A DNA stretch of 54,371 nt from an uncultured Marinoscillum sp. Lineage in GTDB: Bacteria > Bacteroidota > Bacteroidia > Cytophagales > MED-G16. Where the stretch lies: assembly GCA_902523065.1 (NCBI GenBank), contig CABYXZ010000008.1:1-54371 (forward strand). Reading direction: 5' to 3'. This document shows positions 7,241-16,647 of this stretch, piece after piece; the stretch's first letter is position 1; every line of letters begins with the position of its first letter. The notes under the pieces were generated by a model that worked only from the letters and a program-made list of their open reading frames with translations, was not told the origin of the DNA and ran no database searches. The position numbers and the translations under genes are program-made.

Positions 7241-10200
7241 TCTTTATTAAGTCTGTTAAATTCTGATAATACCTCTTCATACTTATTTTTAGATATATTG
7301 TATGTACTTACATGAGTATTAGTTGGTCTTGACGTTGTATTATATAATTCCCAACTCATATTACCTAACCTCCTTTGAACTGATGGTGGTGAGCCAGAAA
7401 ATACATCTGCATAGTTAAGACTTCTTGTTCCTGTTAATACCATTTTTAGATCCATCATCTCTCCCCTCTTGATATTTATTTTTTCTAAATCTGATTCAGA
7501 AGAAAGATTTAAAGATCTATTTATCTCTCCATCCAACTGATTTATCATTTCATCAATATCATCAACAAGATTATTCACATTAGAAATTAATTTATCAAAA
7601 TTTATTTGGAACTCGTATAGAATCTCTCTCTCCTCTTGAGTTGATTTACTTCCAATCTGAACAATATCAAACTTTTGAACCTCAGTTAGCTTTTGAATTT
7701 TGTTATCTTCAAACTTTTCTAAATGTACATTATATTTCCCTGGCGGCACCAGTGGCCCAGAAAAGTTATTTTCATCTAAAATATTTCTTTGCGAATATGT
7801 TCTAAGGTCCCAATATATCTCATGAAATCCTTTAGATTTATTTGAACTAATTCTTCTAACAACTTTATTATTAACATCTGTTATTGTCAGATATAGTTTT
7901 GGTAATTTCTCCTTGGCCTCACCTTCAAGCTTTTCAGCTGTTGGATAATTAATTATTTCTCCCTTATTAAATTTAGAAAACTCTTCTTTCTGTCTCTCTT
8001 CAAACTTTGAAAGAAGACTTTTTCCTAAATAATATGATAACTTAACTCCGTAAGGGGGATTTGGTGATGTAAAAAAATTATGTCCTGTTGCAGTTTTCTC
8101 TGGGGCAGCAACTACATATTGATAAGCTGATTTTACAGAAAATAAATGTGCTGATTTATTTTCAATTAATTTAGAATATTCTCTTATTGGAGAATAGTCA
8201 TCTACGATATAAAACCCACGACCAAATGAAGCGGCAACTAAATCATCCTCACTCTCATGAATTTCAAGATCTCTAATTGGTATAGTTGGAACATTTTTAA
8301 ACTCATTCCAATAATTTCCTCCATCTAAGGAAAAGAACATTCCAAATTCAGTACCTAAGAATAAAAGATTAGGGTTAAGATGATCTTCAACTATTGTCCA
8401 GATGAAATTATTTGCTGGTATATTAGAAGATATTGACTTCCATGTTTCGCCACCGTCTTTAGTTACTATTAAGTACGGTTTGAAATCACCGTATTTATGG
8501 TAATTAAAAGAAACATATATAGTATTAACATCATGTTTTGATGTAATTACATCTGTCACATATGCTTTCCTTGGTACTCCGGGAAAGTTTTCATGTTTTT
8601 CCCACGATTTTCCATTATCTCTACTTATCCTTACTAATCCATCATCCGTACCAACTACTAGAAATCCATTTTTTAATCTAGATTCATCAAGTGCAACTAT
8701 TGTACCAAGAGGGGAAGTAAATACGTTTTTAAATATGGCATCAACACTCCACACCTTGCCCATTACCTTCATCTTATTTCTATCTTCATTTCTAGTCAGG
8801 TCAGGACTTATTTTTTTCCATGTATCACCTCTGTCATCACTCTGAAATAAGAAATTAGCTGCAAAATATAATCTATCTGAATTGTGAGGACTTATTACTA
8901 ATGGAGCATCCCAATTCCACCTTAAAGCCGCCTCCCCATCTGATGGTTGGGGCTGTATACCAATTCTCTCACCATTTGATTTATCATACCTCATTATACC
9001 TGCATACTGTGACATAGTATATAGAATATTTGGATCAGTAGGATCAACTCTTACTTGAAAACCGTCGCCTCCAGTTGTTACAAACCAGTCACTATTTCTA
9101 ATACCCGATCTATTTTTAGTCCTCGAAGGACCCCCAAAACTATCATTATCTTGAGTTCCCCCATACACATTATAAAAGGGTTTTTGATTATCAATTCCTA
9201 CCCTGTAGAGCTGAATAATAGGTAAGTTATCTATAAACCTCCATGTCTTCATTCTATCAAAACTCTCATATATACCCCCATCACAACTAATCATAATATA
9301 GTCAGGATCGTTCAGGTCAAATAATATGTCGTGACTGTCTACGTGCTTAGTATCTTCGGGAATTCTTTCAAATGTCTTTCCTCCATCCTCACTAACATAA
9401 GATCTCATATCAACTGAATATATCTTATCAAATTGATGTGGATCAGGAAAAATTTCAACATAATACTGAGAGTCAACTACTTGGTAATCACTCATTTTTT
9501 TCCACGTCTCACCATAATCATCAGACCTGTAGAAACCTTTTGTTTCTTCTTTAGCTGTAATAAGAGCATATACCACGTTTGATTTTTGTGGAGAAATTGC
9601 AAGACCAATTCTTCCAATATCACCTCCAGGAAGACCAGATTTAAGTTTTTTCCAGTTCTGACCTCTGTCAACCGATTTGTAGATTCCACCTTCTGGACCA
9701 CCAGCTACTAATATCCCAAAATGTCTTCTTCTCTGATATGTACTTGCATATAGGATGTCATTGTCATTATGATCCATAACAACATCGGAAATCCCAGTAT
9801 CATCTGAGACGTGTAATATTCTATTCCAAGACTTACCTCCATCACTAGAGTTATACAAACCTCTTTGACCTCCTGAACGCCATAGAGGACCTTGTGCAGC
9901 AACATAGATGTTATCTGTATTTTCAGGATCAATTATGATTTTAGCAATATGTTCCGAGGTTTTCAAGCCAACATTTTTCCATGAATTACCAGCGTCTATA
10001 GATTTATAAATACCGTCTCCAAATCCCACAGATCTTTGACTATTATTCTCTCCTGTACCAAGCCATAAAATATTTGGATTTTTTGGATCCATAGCAATCG
10101 TTCCAATCGAGTAACTGCCATAATGTTCAAAAATTGGTTTCCAAGTAGTTCCCGAGTTCTCGGTCTTCCAAACATTACCAGATGCTGTTGATACGTACCA

Positions 10201-10389
10201 AGTGCTTGTATTTGAGTAATCTTTTATAACTTTTGTAATTCTACCTGAAACCTTTGCTGGTCCAATATTTCTTACAGGAATATTATCAAATAATGAAGTT
10301 TGAATTAGATTCAAATCTTTCCTCTGAGATATAAGTTCAAAACTTACAAAGTAGGCAAATAATATAATTAGAAGGTATTTATTTTTCAT
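7237..10389 (-). CDS. Secreted BNR/VPS10-type beta-propeller protein, copy 1
   Basis: A 1050-residue exported protein with signal peptide (MKNKYLLIILFAYFVSFELISQ). About ten BNR/Asp-box repeats of the pattern S-x-D-x-G-x-[TS]-W are spread over residues 70-700, for example SSDGGKSWNRI, SDDYGETWKKM, SDDRGDTWKKI and TKDGGETWKSI. This implies two consecutive beta-propellers of the sortilin/VPS10-like kind. The C-terminal 300 residues contain an immunoglobulin-like piece and a helical segment near 900-1000. Such proteins are often called glycosyl hydrolases or sialidases, but I see no catalytic signature. No C-terminal sorting domain is seen. A paralogue lies at 27798-30905. Substrate and role are unknown; peptide or glycan binding outside the inner membrane is likely. 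Confidence 0.85.
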   Translation of the reverse strand: MKNKYLLIILFAYFVSFELISQRKDLNLIQTSLFDNIPVRNIGPAKVSGRITKVIKDYSNTSTWYVSTASGNVWKTENSGTTWKPIFEHYGSYSIGTIAMDPKNPNILWLGTGENNSQRSVGFGDGIYKSIDAGNSWKNVGLKTSEHIAKIIIDPENTDNIYVAAQGPLWRSGGQRGLYNSSDGGKSWNRILHVSDDTGISDVVMDHNDNDILYASTYQRRRHFGILVAGGPEGGIYKSVDRGQNWKKLKSGLPGGDIGRIGLAISPQKSNVVYALITAKEETKGFYRSDDYGETWKKMSDYQVVDSQYYVEIFPDPHQFDKIYSVDMRSYVSEDGGKTFERIPEDTKHVDSHDILFDLNDPDYIMISCDGGIYESFDRMKTWRFIDNLPIIQLYRVGIDNQKPFYNVYGGTQDNDSFGGPSRTKNRSGIRNSDWFVTTGGDGFQVRVDPTDPNILYTMSQYAGIMRYDKSNGERIGIQPQPSDGEAALRWNWDAPLVISPHNSDRLYFAANFLFQSDDRGDTWKKISPDLTRNEDRNKMKVMGKVWSVDAIFKNVFTSPLGTIVALDESRLKNGFLVVGTDDGLVRISRDNGKSWEKHENFPGVPRKAYVTDVITSKHDVNTIYVSFNYHKYGDFKPYLIVTKDGGETWKSISSNIPANNFIWTIVEDHLNPNLLFLGTEFGMFFSLDGGNYWNEFKNVPTIPIRDLEIHESEDDLVAASFGRGFYIVDDYSPIREYSKLIENKSAHLFSVKSAYQYVVAAPEKTATGHNFFTSPNPPYGVKLSYYLGKSLLSKFEERQKEEFSKFNKGEIINYPTAEKLEGEAKEKLPKLYLTITDVNNKVVRRISSNKSKGFHEIYWDLRTYSQRNILDENNFSGPLVPPGKYNVHLEKFEDNKIQKLTEVQKFDIVQIGSKSTQEEREILYEFQINFDKLISNVNNLVDDIDEMINQLDGEINRSLNLSSESDLEKINIKRGEMMDLKMVLTGTRSLNYADVFSGSPPSVQRRLGNMSWELYNTTSRPTNTHVSTYNISKNKYEEVLSEFNRLNKD

Positions 10390-10408
10390 AATAGTTTTGA
10401 TTCAATAT

Positions 10409-10416
10409 CAAATATA
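10409..10416 (-). promoter_or_regulatory. Candidate -7 box (TATATTTG) upstream of BNR protein 1
   Basis: On the minus strand TATATTTG matches TAnnTTTG and lies 19 bp before the ATG at 10389, which would leave a leader of about 13 nt. No exact TTG at the -33 position is found, and a T-run followed by an A-run (7 each) fills the spacer. Confidence 0.35.
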
Positions 10417-10465
10417 TATTTTTTTAAAAAAACTAATAAGAATTATGTCTGGGTATATTTTAAAA

Positions 10466-10675
10466 TCAATACTTTCCCTTATAAAAAAAATAATCTACGA
10501 CAAATAGGGTTAAAAATAGAAAAAAAGATAGAGTCAAGAAATCATATGATATCGCTGGTAACATTTCTTGTGATAAAGTCCATCCTGTTAGCTGATAAAT
10601 AATAAAGTTTAAAAGAATAAGAAGAATATAACTTCCAATACCAGACTTAATTGAGTTAACTATTTTTTTATTCAT
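10466..10675 (-). CDS. Small hypothetical membrane protein (69 aa)
   Basis: Not recognised as a named family. The 69 residues predict two membrane helices, about residues 15-32 and 47-63, with a basic N-terminus (MNKKIVNSIKSG) and a basic C-terminus (FYKGKY). The start overlaps the end of hflX by 8 bp (ATGAATAA), so it is translationally coupled and the last gene of the minus-strand unit that begins at 12744. Similar short two-helix proteins are frequent in flavobacterial genomes. The overlap with hflX and full-length open frame support that it is real. Confidence 0.65.
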   Translation of the reverse strand: MNKKIVNSIKSGIGSYILLILLNFIIYQLTGWTLSQEMLPAISYDFLTLSFFLFLTLFVVDYFFYKGKY

Positions 10676-11864
10676 TTAATTCAAAATTATCTACATCTGG
10701 GTAAAGAAAATTATTATACGGATATCTTTTTATATGAATTTTTCTGACCTCCCTGTAAACTGTCTTCTTGAATTCATTAATATTTATTTTCTTAGTAGCT
10801 GATATAAATACGACATTATTTCCAATTTTTGACATCCAGGTATCTCTCCATTCCTCAATTGTAAAATTTTTTTCATCATACTCATTTAAGAGGTCACTCT
10901 CGTCATATGATTCTCTATTGTATGCATCTATTTTATTAAATACCATAATCAAAGGTTTATCTTGAGCATTAATCTCTCTAAGTGTATTGTTTACAGACTC
11001 AATATGTTCTTTGAAATTTACATGAGATATATCAACTACATGTAATAATAAATCTGCCTCTCTAACTTCATCCAAAGTACTCTTAAATGACTCAATTAAT
11101 TGTGTTGGTAACTTTCTAATAAATCCAACTGTATCACCTAGTAAAAATGGCAAATTTCCAATAACAACTTTTCTAGTGGTTGTGTCTAATGTAGCAAAAA
11201 GTTTATCTTCAGCAAAAACATCAGACTTACTAACTGTATTCATAAGCGTTGATTTTCCAACATTTGTATAACCTACCAGGGCAACTCTTATTAACTTCCC
11301 TCTATTTCCTCTTTGTACAGACATCTGCTTATCAATTGTCTTAATTTTAGATTTGAGAAGCGATATCTTATCTCTAACAATTCTTCTATCTGTTTCAATT
11401 TCTGTTTCTCCTGGCCCTCTCATTCCAATTCCTCCTTTTTGTCTTTCTAAGTGAGTCCACATACCCTTTAACCTAGGAAGCAGGTATTGACACTGAGCCA
11501 ATTCGACTTGAGTTCTGGCATAACTCGTTTTCGCTCTTTGTGCAAAAATATCTAGAATTAGGTTTGTTCTATCTAGTACCTTAATATTTAAAATTTTACT
11601 TATATTTTTCTCCTGCGCTGGAGTGAGCTCATCATCAAATATTATAGTCTTTATCTTATTAATTTTTATAAAAGATAAAATTTCATTCATCTTACCCTTA
11701 CCAATTAATGTTGCTGGGTTTGGGTTTTCTATCTTCTGAGTAAATCTTTTCTCAACTATCCCACCAGCTGTATATGATAAAAACTCTAACTCATCTAAAT
11801 ACTCAGAAAGTTTTTTTTTATTTTGATTCTTATGAACTAATCCTACTATTACTGTTTTTTCCAT
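10668..11864 (-). CDS. hflX: GTPase HflX
   Basis: Ribosome-associated GTPase that rescues or splits stalled 50S/70S particles under stress. The product has 398 residues from ATG at 11864; the frame is open further upstream to 11915, but that extension runs through the tRNA gene and is discarded. The N-terminal HflX domain includes IGKGKMNEI and FDDELTPAQEKN. GMRGPGETEIETDRRIV precedes the G domain. The G domain has G1 GYTNVGKSTL, G3 DTVGFIRKLP and G4 NKID. The C-terminal extension is short and basic. It starts 10 bp after the tRNA-Leu 3' end, so the two are likely cut from one transcript. Confidence 0.94.
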   Translation of the reverse strand: MEKTVIVGLVHKNQNKKKLSEYLDELEFLSYTAGGIVEKRFTQKIENPNPATLIGKGKMNEILSFIKINKIKTIIFDDELTPAQEKNISKILNIKVLDRTNLILDIFAQRAKTSYARTQVELAQCQYLLPRLKGMWTHLERQKGGIGMRGPGETEIETDRRIVRDKISLLKSKIKTIDKQMSVQRGNRGKLIRVALVGYTNVGKSTLMNTVSKSDVFAEDKLFATLDTTTRKVVIGNLPFLLGDTVGFIRKLPTQLIESFKSTLDEVREADLLLHVVDISHVNFKEHIESVNNTLREINAQDKPLIMVFNKIDAYNRESYDESDLLNEYDEKNFTIEEWRDTWMSKIGNNVVFISATKKININEFKKTVYREVRKIHIKRYPYNNFLYPDVDNFELNE

Positions 11865-11874
11865 TAGCAAGTTG

Positions 11875-11956
11875 TACCAAAGGTGGGGATCGAACCCACA
11901 CTCCGTGAGGAACACGATTTTGAATCGTGCGCGTCTACCAATTCCGCCACTTTGGC
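11875..11956 (-). tRNA. tRNA-Leu (anticodon CAA)
   Basis: Minus-strand sequence folds as a class II tRNA of 82 nt. The acceptor stem pairs GCCAAAG with CTTTGGT (one G-U pair) followed by discriminator A. The D-arm is GGCGGAATTGGTAGACGC-like. The anticodon stem CACGA/TCGTG encloses TTCAAAA, so the anticodon is CAA, reading UUG. A long variable arm follows, then the T-arm GTGGG-TTCGATC-CCCAC. The CCA end is not encoded. It lies 23 bp after a SAM-dependent enzyme gene and 10 bp before hflX. Confidence 0.95.
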
Positions 11957-11979
11957 AAATGAAAGCAAAAATACATTAT

Positions 11980-12744
11980 CTATAAAAATATTATTGATAT
12001 AGGGGTATGATTTTTAATACCTAAGAGTTCTGAAGCCCCTCCTCCATTCATTCCAATTTCTAGAAAACCGTTGTAGTTAAAAATTGCGAATAAATCTGCT
12101 ACCCCAACATCTGAATAACTATCTGAAATTTTAGTTATTTTATCAATACCCAAATTTATACTGAACGAGCCAGAACTTTTATTTAAAGAATTTGTAAAAT
12201 CCGACTTACTTATATTAGTTATTATGTTTCCATAACTATCAATTCTCATTGTATAACCTACTATTTTACCCTTTGATAATGATACTTCCCTATCTAAAAA
12301 TTTCTTAAATTTTACATAAGGTTTGCCTAGTGTGGTATAGTTTATTCCTGATGCTAGCTTAGAGGCAATTTCTCCCATATACTTTTCTGGAAAAACTTTG
12401 TTTGATGACTCATCAATTAAAGTTGCATTTATATTTTCACCTGAATTTATAAGGCTTATTATACCAGAATCATAAGTTATAATGTATTGATTATTTATCT
12501 GAAATAGGAGTAAATCATCAGAGGATTCATAATTTTTTACGGCAATTATATGTATAGATCCTTGCGGAAATTCTTCAAAAACATTCTTAAAAACGTGGGC
12601 GGCATGAGATAAATCATATTTATTAATTTCATGAGATATATCAATAATATGATTACTAGAATTATATTTTAAGATTGAAGCTTTAACCGAAGAAACATAG
12701 TGATCAGACAAACCAAAATCAGAAATAAAGGTTATAATAGACAT
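11980..12744 (-). CDS. SAM hydroxide adenosyltransferase family protein (DUF62-like)
   Basis: The 254-residue product belongs to the family formerly called DUF62, which contains SAM hydroxide adenosyltransferases and also the rare fluorinase and chlorinase. Most bacterial members split SAM with water to adenosine and methionine. Characteristic segments are TFISDFGLSDHYV at the N-terminus (the nucleotide-binding Asp), IDISHEINKYDLSHAAHVF, and near the C-terminus FNYNGFLEIGMNGGGASELLG. ATG at 12744 is preferred to the TTG at 12750. The minus-strand sequence just before it reads TTTG-N19-TCAATTTG, a near match to the Bacteroidota promoter, ending 3 bp before the ATG. The halogenase-specific loop cannot be judged by eye; hydrolase is the default. 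Confidence 0.85.
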   Translation of the reverse strand: MSIITFISDFGLSDHYVSSVKASILKYNSSNHIIDISHEINKYDLSHAAHVFKNVFEEFPQGSIHIIAVKNYESSDDLLLFQINNQYIITYDSGIISLINSGENINATLIDESSNKVFPEKYMGEIASKLASGINYTTLGKPYVKFKKFLDREVSLSKGKIVGYTMRIDSYGNIITNISKSDFTNSLNKSSGSFSINLGIDKITKISDSYSDVGVADLFAIFNYNGFLEIGMNGGGASELLGIKNHTPISIIFL

Positions 12745-12763
12745 AAGCAAATTGAATAATTTT

Positions 12764-12771
12764 TAAATTTG
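12764..12771 (+). promoter_or_regulatory. Candidate -7 box (TAAATTTG) for the phoH-ser operon
   Basis: TAAATTTG is an exact TAnnTTTG match, 25 bp before the TTG start of phoH. The opposite strand of the same spacer holds a candidate promoter for the divergent SAM-enzyme gene, so the 52 bp between 12744 and 12797 seem to be a compact two-way promoter. No clear -33 TTTG on the plus strand. Confidence 0.35.
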
Positions 12772-12796
12772 CATCAAAAAAAAGTTAATATCAATT

Positions 12797-13717
12797 TTGG
12801 TAGAGAAAACAATAGATTTAAAAGACATTGAACTTGTCCAGTTTCTGGGAGTAAAAAATAAAAATATTCAAGAAATAGAACAAGCATTTCCAAAGGCTAA
12901 AATTATATCCAGAGGAAATAAGATTTCTATAAAAGGAAATGAAAATCAATTAAAAGAAGTTGAGATAATTATTAATTCATTAATTCAACATTTTGAGAAA
13001 TATGGTTCAATGAGTAAGAAGGTTGTTGAAAGTCATATTAAAAATGGATTTAGCAATGAAGATAATGAACCTATAGTGTATGGATCAAACGGTAAAAGAA
13101 TTATAGCAAAAACAAAAAATCAGAAAAAAATTGTAAAAATTCATGACAAAAATGATTTAATTTTTGTCATAGGCCCTGCTGGCACAGGTAAAACGTATGT
13201 AAGTGTAGCTTTAGGTGTTAAGGCTCTTAAGGAAAAAAGAGTAAAAAAGATAATTATTACAAGACCTGTTGTTGAGGCTGGTGAAAATTTAGGTTTTTTA
13301 CCTGGCGATTTACAAGATAAAATCGATCCATACCTAAAACCTATTTATGATGCACTAGAGGATATGATTCCAATTCAAAAAATGAAAAAATTTATTGAGA
13401 ATAAAACCATTGAGATTGCTCCACTTGCATATATGAGAGGGCGAACCCTAAAAAATGCTTTCATATTACTAGATGAAGCACAAAATACAACAAAATCACA
13501 ACTGAAAATGTTTCTGACGAGACTTGGTGAAAATTCAAAAATGATTGTAACTGGTGACATATCGCAAATTGATCTTAAACAAGATCAGTCATCGGGTTTA
13601 ATTGATGCAAAAAATAAACTTCAGGATATTAATGGTATTGGATTCACATTACTTGATAGCTCGGATGTATTACGTCATAAACTTGTAAAAAAAATCCTCG
13701 ATAAATATAAAAAATGA
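12797..13717 (+). CDS. phoH: PhoH-family ATPase
   Basis: PhoH-like P-loop ATPase of 306 residues, with an N-terminal KH-like region (residues 1-100) and a PhoH domain (about 105-306). Walker A is GPAGTGKTYV, followed by the family segment ITRPVVEAGENLGFLPGDLQDKIDPY; Walker B is FILLDEAQN, and VTGDISQIDL is sensor-like. The family is linked to RNA metabolism, and in many bacteria it neighbours ybeY. Start is TTG at 12797; no ATG fits the usual PhoH N-terminus (VEKTIDLKDIEL). The stop overlaps serB by 4 bp, which ties it to the serine operon. The link between PhoH and serine synthesis is positional only. Confidence 0.92.
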   Translation: MVEKTIDLKDIELVQFLGVKNKNIQEIEQAFPKAKIISRGNKISIKGNENQLKEVEIIINSLIQHFEKYGSMSKKVVESHIKNGFSNEDNEPIVYGSNGKRIIAKTKNQKKIVKIHDKNDLIFVIGPAGTGKTYVSVALGVKALKEKRVKKIIITRPVVEAGENLGFLPGDLQDKIDPYLKPIYDALEDMIPIQKMKKFIENKTIEIAPLAYMRGRTLKNAFILLDEAQNTTKSQLKMFLTRLGENSKMIVTGDISQIDLKQDQSSGLIDAKNKLQDINGIGFTLLDSSDVLRHKLVKKILDKYKK

Positions 13718-14361
13718 ACTATTTCATTATAGACTTTGACTCAACATTCATAAAAAATGAATCACTGGACATATTATTTGAAATTTCTGATCCAAATAAC
13801 AACGATAAAATACGAGAAATTAAAAAAATAACTGATCTTGGGATGAATGGTCATATTTCTTTCTCAGAATCATTAAAAAGAAGAATAAAATTACTTGAAG
13901 CAAGCAGAAAAGATATAGATAAAGCAGTAAACAATATTAGATTAAACATTTCAGATTCGTTTGAAAAAAATTCTGATTTCATAAGAAAAAATAGAACAAA
14001 AATCTATTTAGTTTCAAGTGGATTTCATGAAATTATTGATCCTATAGCGGAAGAGTTTAATATCATAAAAAATCATATTTATGCAAATAACTTCGTCTTT
14101 GATGATAATGAAATAGTAACAGGATTTGATGATAAAAATGTACTTTCTATGGATAAGGGTAAGGTTGAAATTGTAAAAAATCTAAATCTAGATGGAACGA
14201 TACATGTAATCGGTGATGGATATACCGACTACGAAATTAAAAAAGAGGGATTTGCAGACTATTTTTATCTTTTCGCAGAAAATATTAAGAGGGAATCATT
14301 GATCAATAATGCAGATTTTTTAGTAAAATCGCTTGATCAATTTATAAAAATCGTTGAATGA
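13714..14361 (+). CDS. serB: HAD phosphatase, probable phosphoserine phosphatase
   Basis: Cytosolic HAD-superfamily phosphatase of 215 residues; probably the last step of serine synthesis, O-phosphoserine to serine. HAD motif I is IDFDST with nucleophile Asp7 and acid Asp9. The cap domain has KRRIKLLEAS-like helices. Motif II is LVSSGFHEII, motif III Lys is in DKGKVEIV, and motif IV is HVIGDGYTDYEI with two acidic residues. It starts inside the phoH stop (ATGA), and serA starts inside its own stop (ATGA). Being between phoH and serA-serC strongly supports the SerB role over other HAD phosphatases. Confidence 0.85.
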   Translation: MNYFIIDFDSTFIKNESLDILFEISDPNNNDKIREIKKITDLGMNGHISFSESLKRRIKLLEASRKDIDKAVNNIRLNISDSFEKNSDFIRKNRTKIYLVSSGFHEIIDPIAEEFNIIKNHIYANNFVFDDNEIVTGFDDKNVLSMDKGKVEIVKNLNLDGTIHVIGDGYTDYEIKKEGFADYFYLFAENIKRESLINNADFLVKSLDQFIKIVE

Positions 14362-15584
14362 GAGAACTTTCATACCCAAAAAATAAGATAAATGTCCTTC
14401 TTCTTGAGAAAGTAGATAAGATTGCTTTTGATTTATTTAAAGAAGAAGGTTATAATGTTGAGTCTTTGGATGGTAGCCTCAGCGAGAAAGACCTTATTAA
14501 AAAAATTAAAGACGTCTCTATACTAGGCATACGTTCTAAAACTATTATATCTGAAAAAGTTATAAAGTCTGCAAACAAACTTTTAGCTATTGGAGCATTT
14601 TGTATCGGTACTAATCAAATAAAATTTGAGAGCTGTAATGACTCAGGAATTGTAGTTTTTAATGCTCCATATAGTAATACTAGATCAGTAGTTGAAATAG
14701 TAATTGCTCAAATAATAAACTTGATGAGAAAAATTGTTATTAAATCAAATAAGATGCACTCAGGAGTTTGGAGAAAAGACTCTTTAGACAGTTTTGAGAT
14801 TAGAAATAAGGTGATAGGTATCGTAGGTTATGGAAATATAGGCTCCCAACTTTCGGTTATCAGTGAAGCTTTAGGCATGAAGGTATTGTATTACGATATA
14901 GTTGACAAGCTTTCTATTGGCAATGCAAAAAAGTGTAAAAGTTTAAATGATTTACTTAAAAATTCAGACATAGTTTCACTACACGTAGATGGCAAAAAAA
15001 GTAATACCAATCTTATAAGTGACAAAGAGTTTAGTATAATGAAAGAAAAGTCAATTTTAGTAAATTATAGTAGAGGTAATGTAGTTGATATTGACTCATT
15101 AATAAAAAATATCAAAAGTAAAAAACTAATGGGTGCCGCTCTTGATGTCTTTCCTGAGGAACCATCCAATAACAAAGAAAAATTCAAATCAAAAGTTAAA
15201 GGAATTGAAGAAATTATCCTCTCACCACATATAGGAGGCAGCACCAAGGAGGCCCAAAAAAATATTGGGAGTTACGTGCCTGATAAAATTATTGATTTCA
15301 TTAACTCAGGTAATACATCAAGTTCAGTCAATTTCCCAAAGCTATCATTACCAGAACAAAGTGATTCACACAGATTAATTCACATTCATAAAAACCAACC
15401 AGGCGTAATGTTAAAAATAAATAAAATTATTTCTGAATATAATATTAATATAAAAGGTCAGTATCTGAAAACCAATGAAGAGATTGGATATGTCATTACC
15501 GATATTGATAGTGTTTACAATAAAGAAGTTGTAAAGAGTCTTAAAAATATTCCTGCAACGTTAAAACTGAGAGTATTATATTAG
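14358..15584 (+). CDS. serA: D-3-phosphoglycerate dehydrogenase
   Basis: First enzyme of phosphorylated serine synthesis: 3-phosphoglycerate to 3-phosphohydroxypyruvate with NAD. The 408 residues have the short ACT-type architecture of E. coli SerA. The N-terminal substrate domain includes LLAIGAFCIGTNQI. The nucleotide domain has the Rossmann motif VGIVGYGNIG, HVDGKKSNTNLI, and AALDVFPEEP. The catalytic His is in LSPHIGGSTKEAQ. The C-terminal ACT domain (about 335-408) starts RLIHIHKNQPGVM and would bind serine for feedback inhibition. ATG overlaps the serB stop; serC starts 1 bp after its stop. Confidence 0.93.
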   Translation: MRELSYPKNKINVLLLEKVDKIAFDLFKEEGYNVESLDGSLSEKDLIKKIKDVSILGIRSKTIISEKVIKSANKLLAIGAFCIGTNQIKFESCNDSGIVVFNAPYSNTRSVVEIVIAQIINLMRKIVIKSNKMHSGVWRKDSLDSFEIRNKVIGIVGYGNIGSQLSVISEALGMKVLYYDIVDKLSIGNAKKCKSLNDLLKNSDIVSLHVDGKKSNTNLISDKEFSIMKEKSILVNYSRGNVVDIDSLIKNIKSKKLMGAALDVFPEEPSNNKEKFKSKVKGIEEIILSPHIGGSTKEAQKNIGSYVPDKIIDFINSGNTSSSVNFPKLSLPEQSDSHRLIHIHKNQPGVMLKINKIISEYNINIKGQYLKTNEEIGYVITDIDSVYNKEVVKSLKNIPATLKLRVLY

Positions 15585-15585
15585 A

Positions 15586-16647
15586 ATGAAAAAAATATTT
15601 TTTACCCCAGGTCCATCACAGCTATTTTTTTCAGTTCCTGATCATTTAAAAGAAGGTATCAATAATGATATATTTTCAATATCGCACAGGAGTAAAAAAT
15701 TTAAAAAAATTTATGAGTCGTGTATAACCAAGTTGAGGACTTTTCTAGAAATTCCTGAAAATTATAATATATGTTTTCTGTCCTCTGCAAATGAAATATG
15801 GGAGAGAATAATTCATAATCTCGTACTTGAGAGTTCTACTCATTTAGTTAATGGAGCCTTTTCTAAAAAGTTTTATGATTTTGCAAAAATGAACAAAATA
15901 GATGCTAAAGAATTTTTTTACGATAGGGTTGAATATAATGAAGATGACTTGGTAGATGATGAACTTGTTGCGTTAACATTAAATGAAACAAGTAGAGGAA
16001 TTATGTGTGACTCAGACAAAATATCATCAATAAGAAATAAACTTAAAAACTCATTGGTTGCTCTTGATTGTGTTAGTGGACTTCCATCTATCCCTTTTAA
16101 TATCTCCGACGTCGATACTTTTTATTTCTCAGTTCAAAAATGTTTTGGTTTACCCTCAGGATTAGGAGTTTGGGTTTACAATGAAAAATGTCTTGAAAAA
16201 AATAAAAGTATATCTGATAAAAAAATTACTGGTACTTATCACTCTCTAAAAACTCTTCACAACAAAACTTTAAATTTTCAAACTCCAGAGACACCAAATG
16301 TTTTAGCAATATTTTTATTGTCAAGAGTATTAGATGATATGATTAGAATTGGAAAAGATAGGATAATAAGAGAAACTAACTATAAATCGTCTCTTTTGTA
16401 CAACACAATTAAACAAAGTGATTTATTAAAAGAATATATTGAAAATAAATCTATTCAATCAAAAACAGTTATTGTTGCTGACACCGAAAAAGATTCAGAC
16501 TATTTTATTGAAAACTTAAGACGTAAAAATTTAATTATTGGAAAAGGGTACGGATCTATAAATAATCAAATTAGAATTGCTAACTTTCCATCTCACTCAA
16601 AAGAATCAATTGAACTTTTGTGTGACGAACTAACTAAATTGCAATGA
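15586..16647 (+). CDS. serC: Phosphoserine aminotransferase
   Basis: Class V PLP aminotransferase of 353 residues; makes O-phosphoserine from 3-phosphohydroxypyruvate and glutamate. The N-terminal FTPGPSQLFFSVPDH and ISHRSKKF are typical of SerC. The PLP-binding Asp161 is in LVALDCVSG and the Schiff-base Lys185 in SVQKCFGLPSGLGVWV. C-terminal YGSINNQIRIANFPSHS holds the substrate-binding Arg. It is somewhat shorter than E. coli SerC. The position between serA and an SDR gene with 1 bp and 4 bp contacts gives a full serB-serA-serC operon. Confidence 0.9.
   Translation: MKKIFFTPGPSQLFFSVPDHLKEGINNDIFSISHRSKKFKKIYESCITKLRTFLEIPENYNICFLSSANEIWERIIHNLVLESSTHLVNGAFSKKFYDFAKMNKIDAKEFFYDRVEYNEDDLVDDELVALTLNETSRGIMCDSDKISSIRNKLKNSLVALDCVSGLPSIPFNISDVDTFYFSVQKCFGLPSGLGVWVYNEKCLEKNKSISDKKITGTYHSLKTLHNKTLNFQTPETPNVLAIFLLSRVLDDMIRIGKDRIIRETNYKSSLLYNTIKQSDLLKEYIENKSIQSKTVIVADTEKDSDYFIENLRRKNLIIGKGYGSINNQIRIANFPSHSKESIELLCDELTKLQ

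Noticed and set aside
7237..10389. Sialidase or other glycosyl hydrolase
   Set aside because: Asp-box repeats alone are structural; no arginine triad or acid/nucleophile pair could be pointed to.
11980..12744. Fluorinase or chlorinase
   Set aside because: The same family is mostly SAM hydroxide adenosyltransferase; no halogenase-specific neighbours or loop could be shown.
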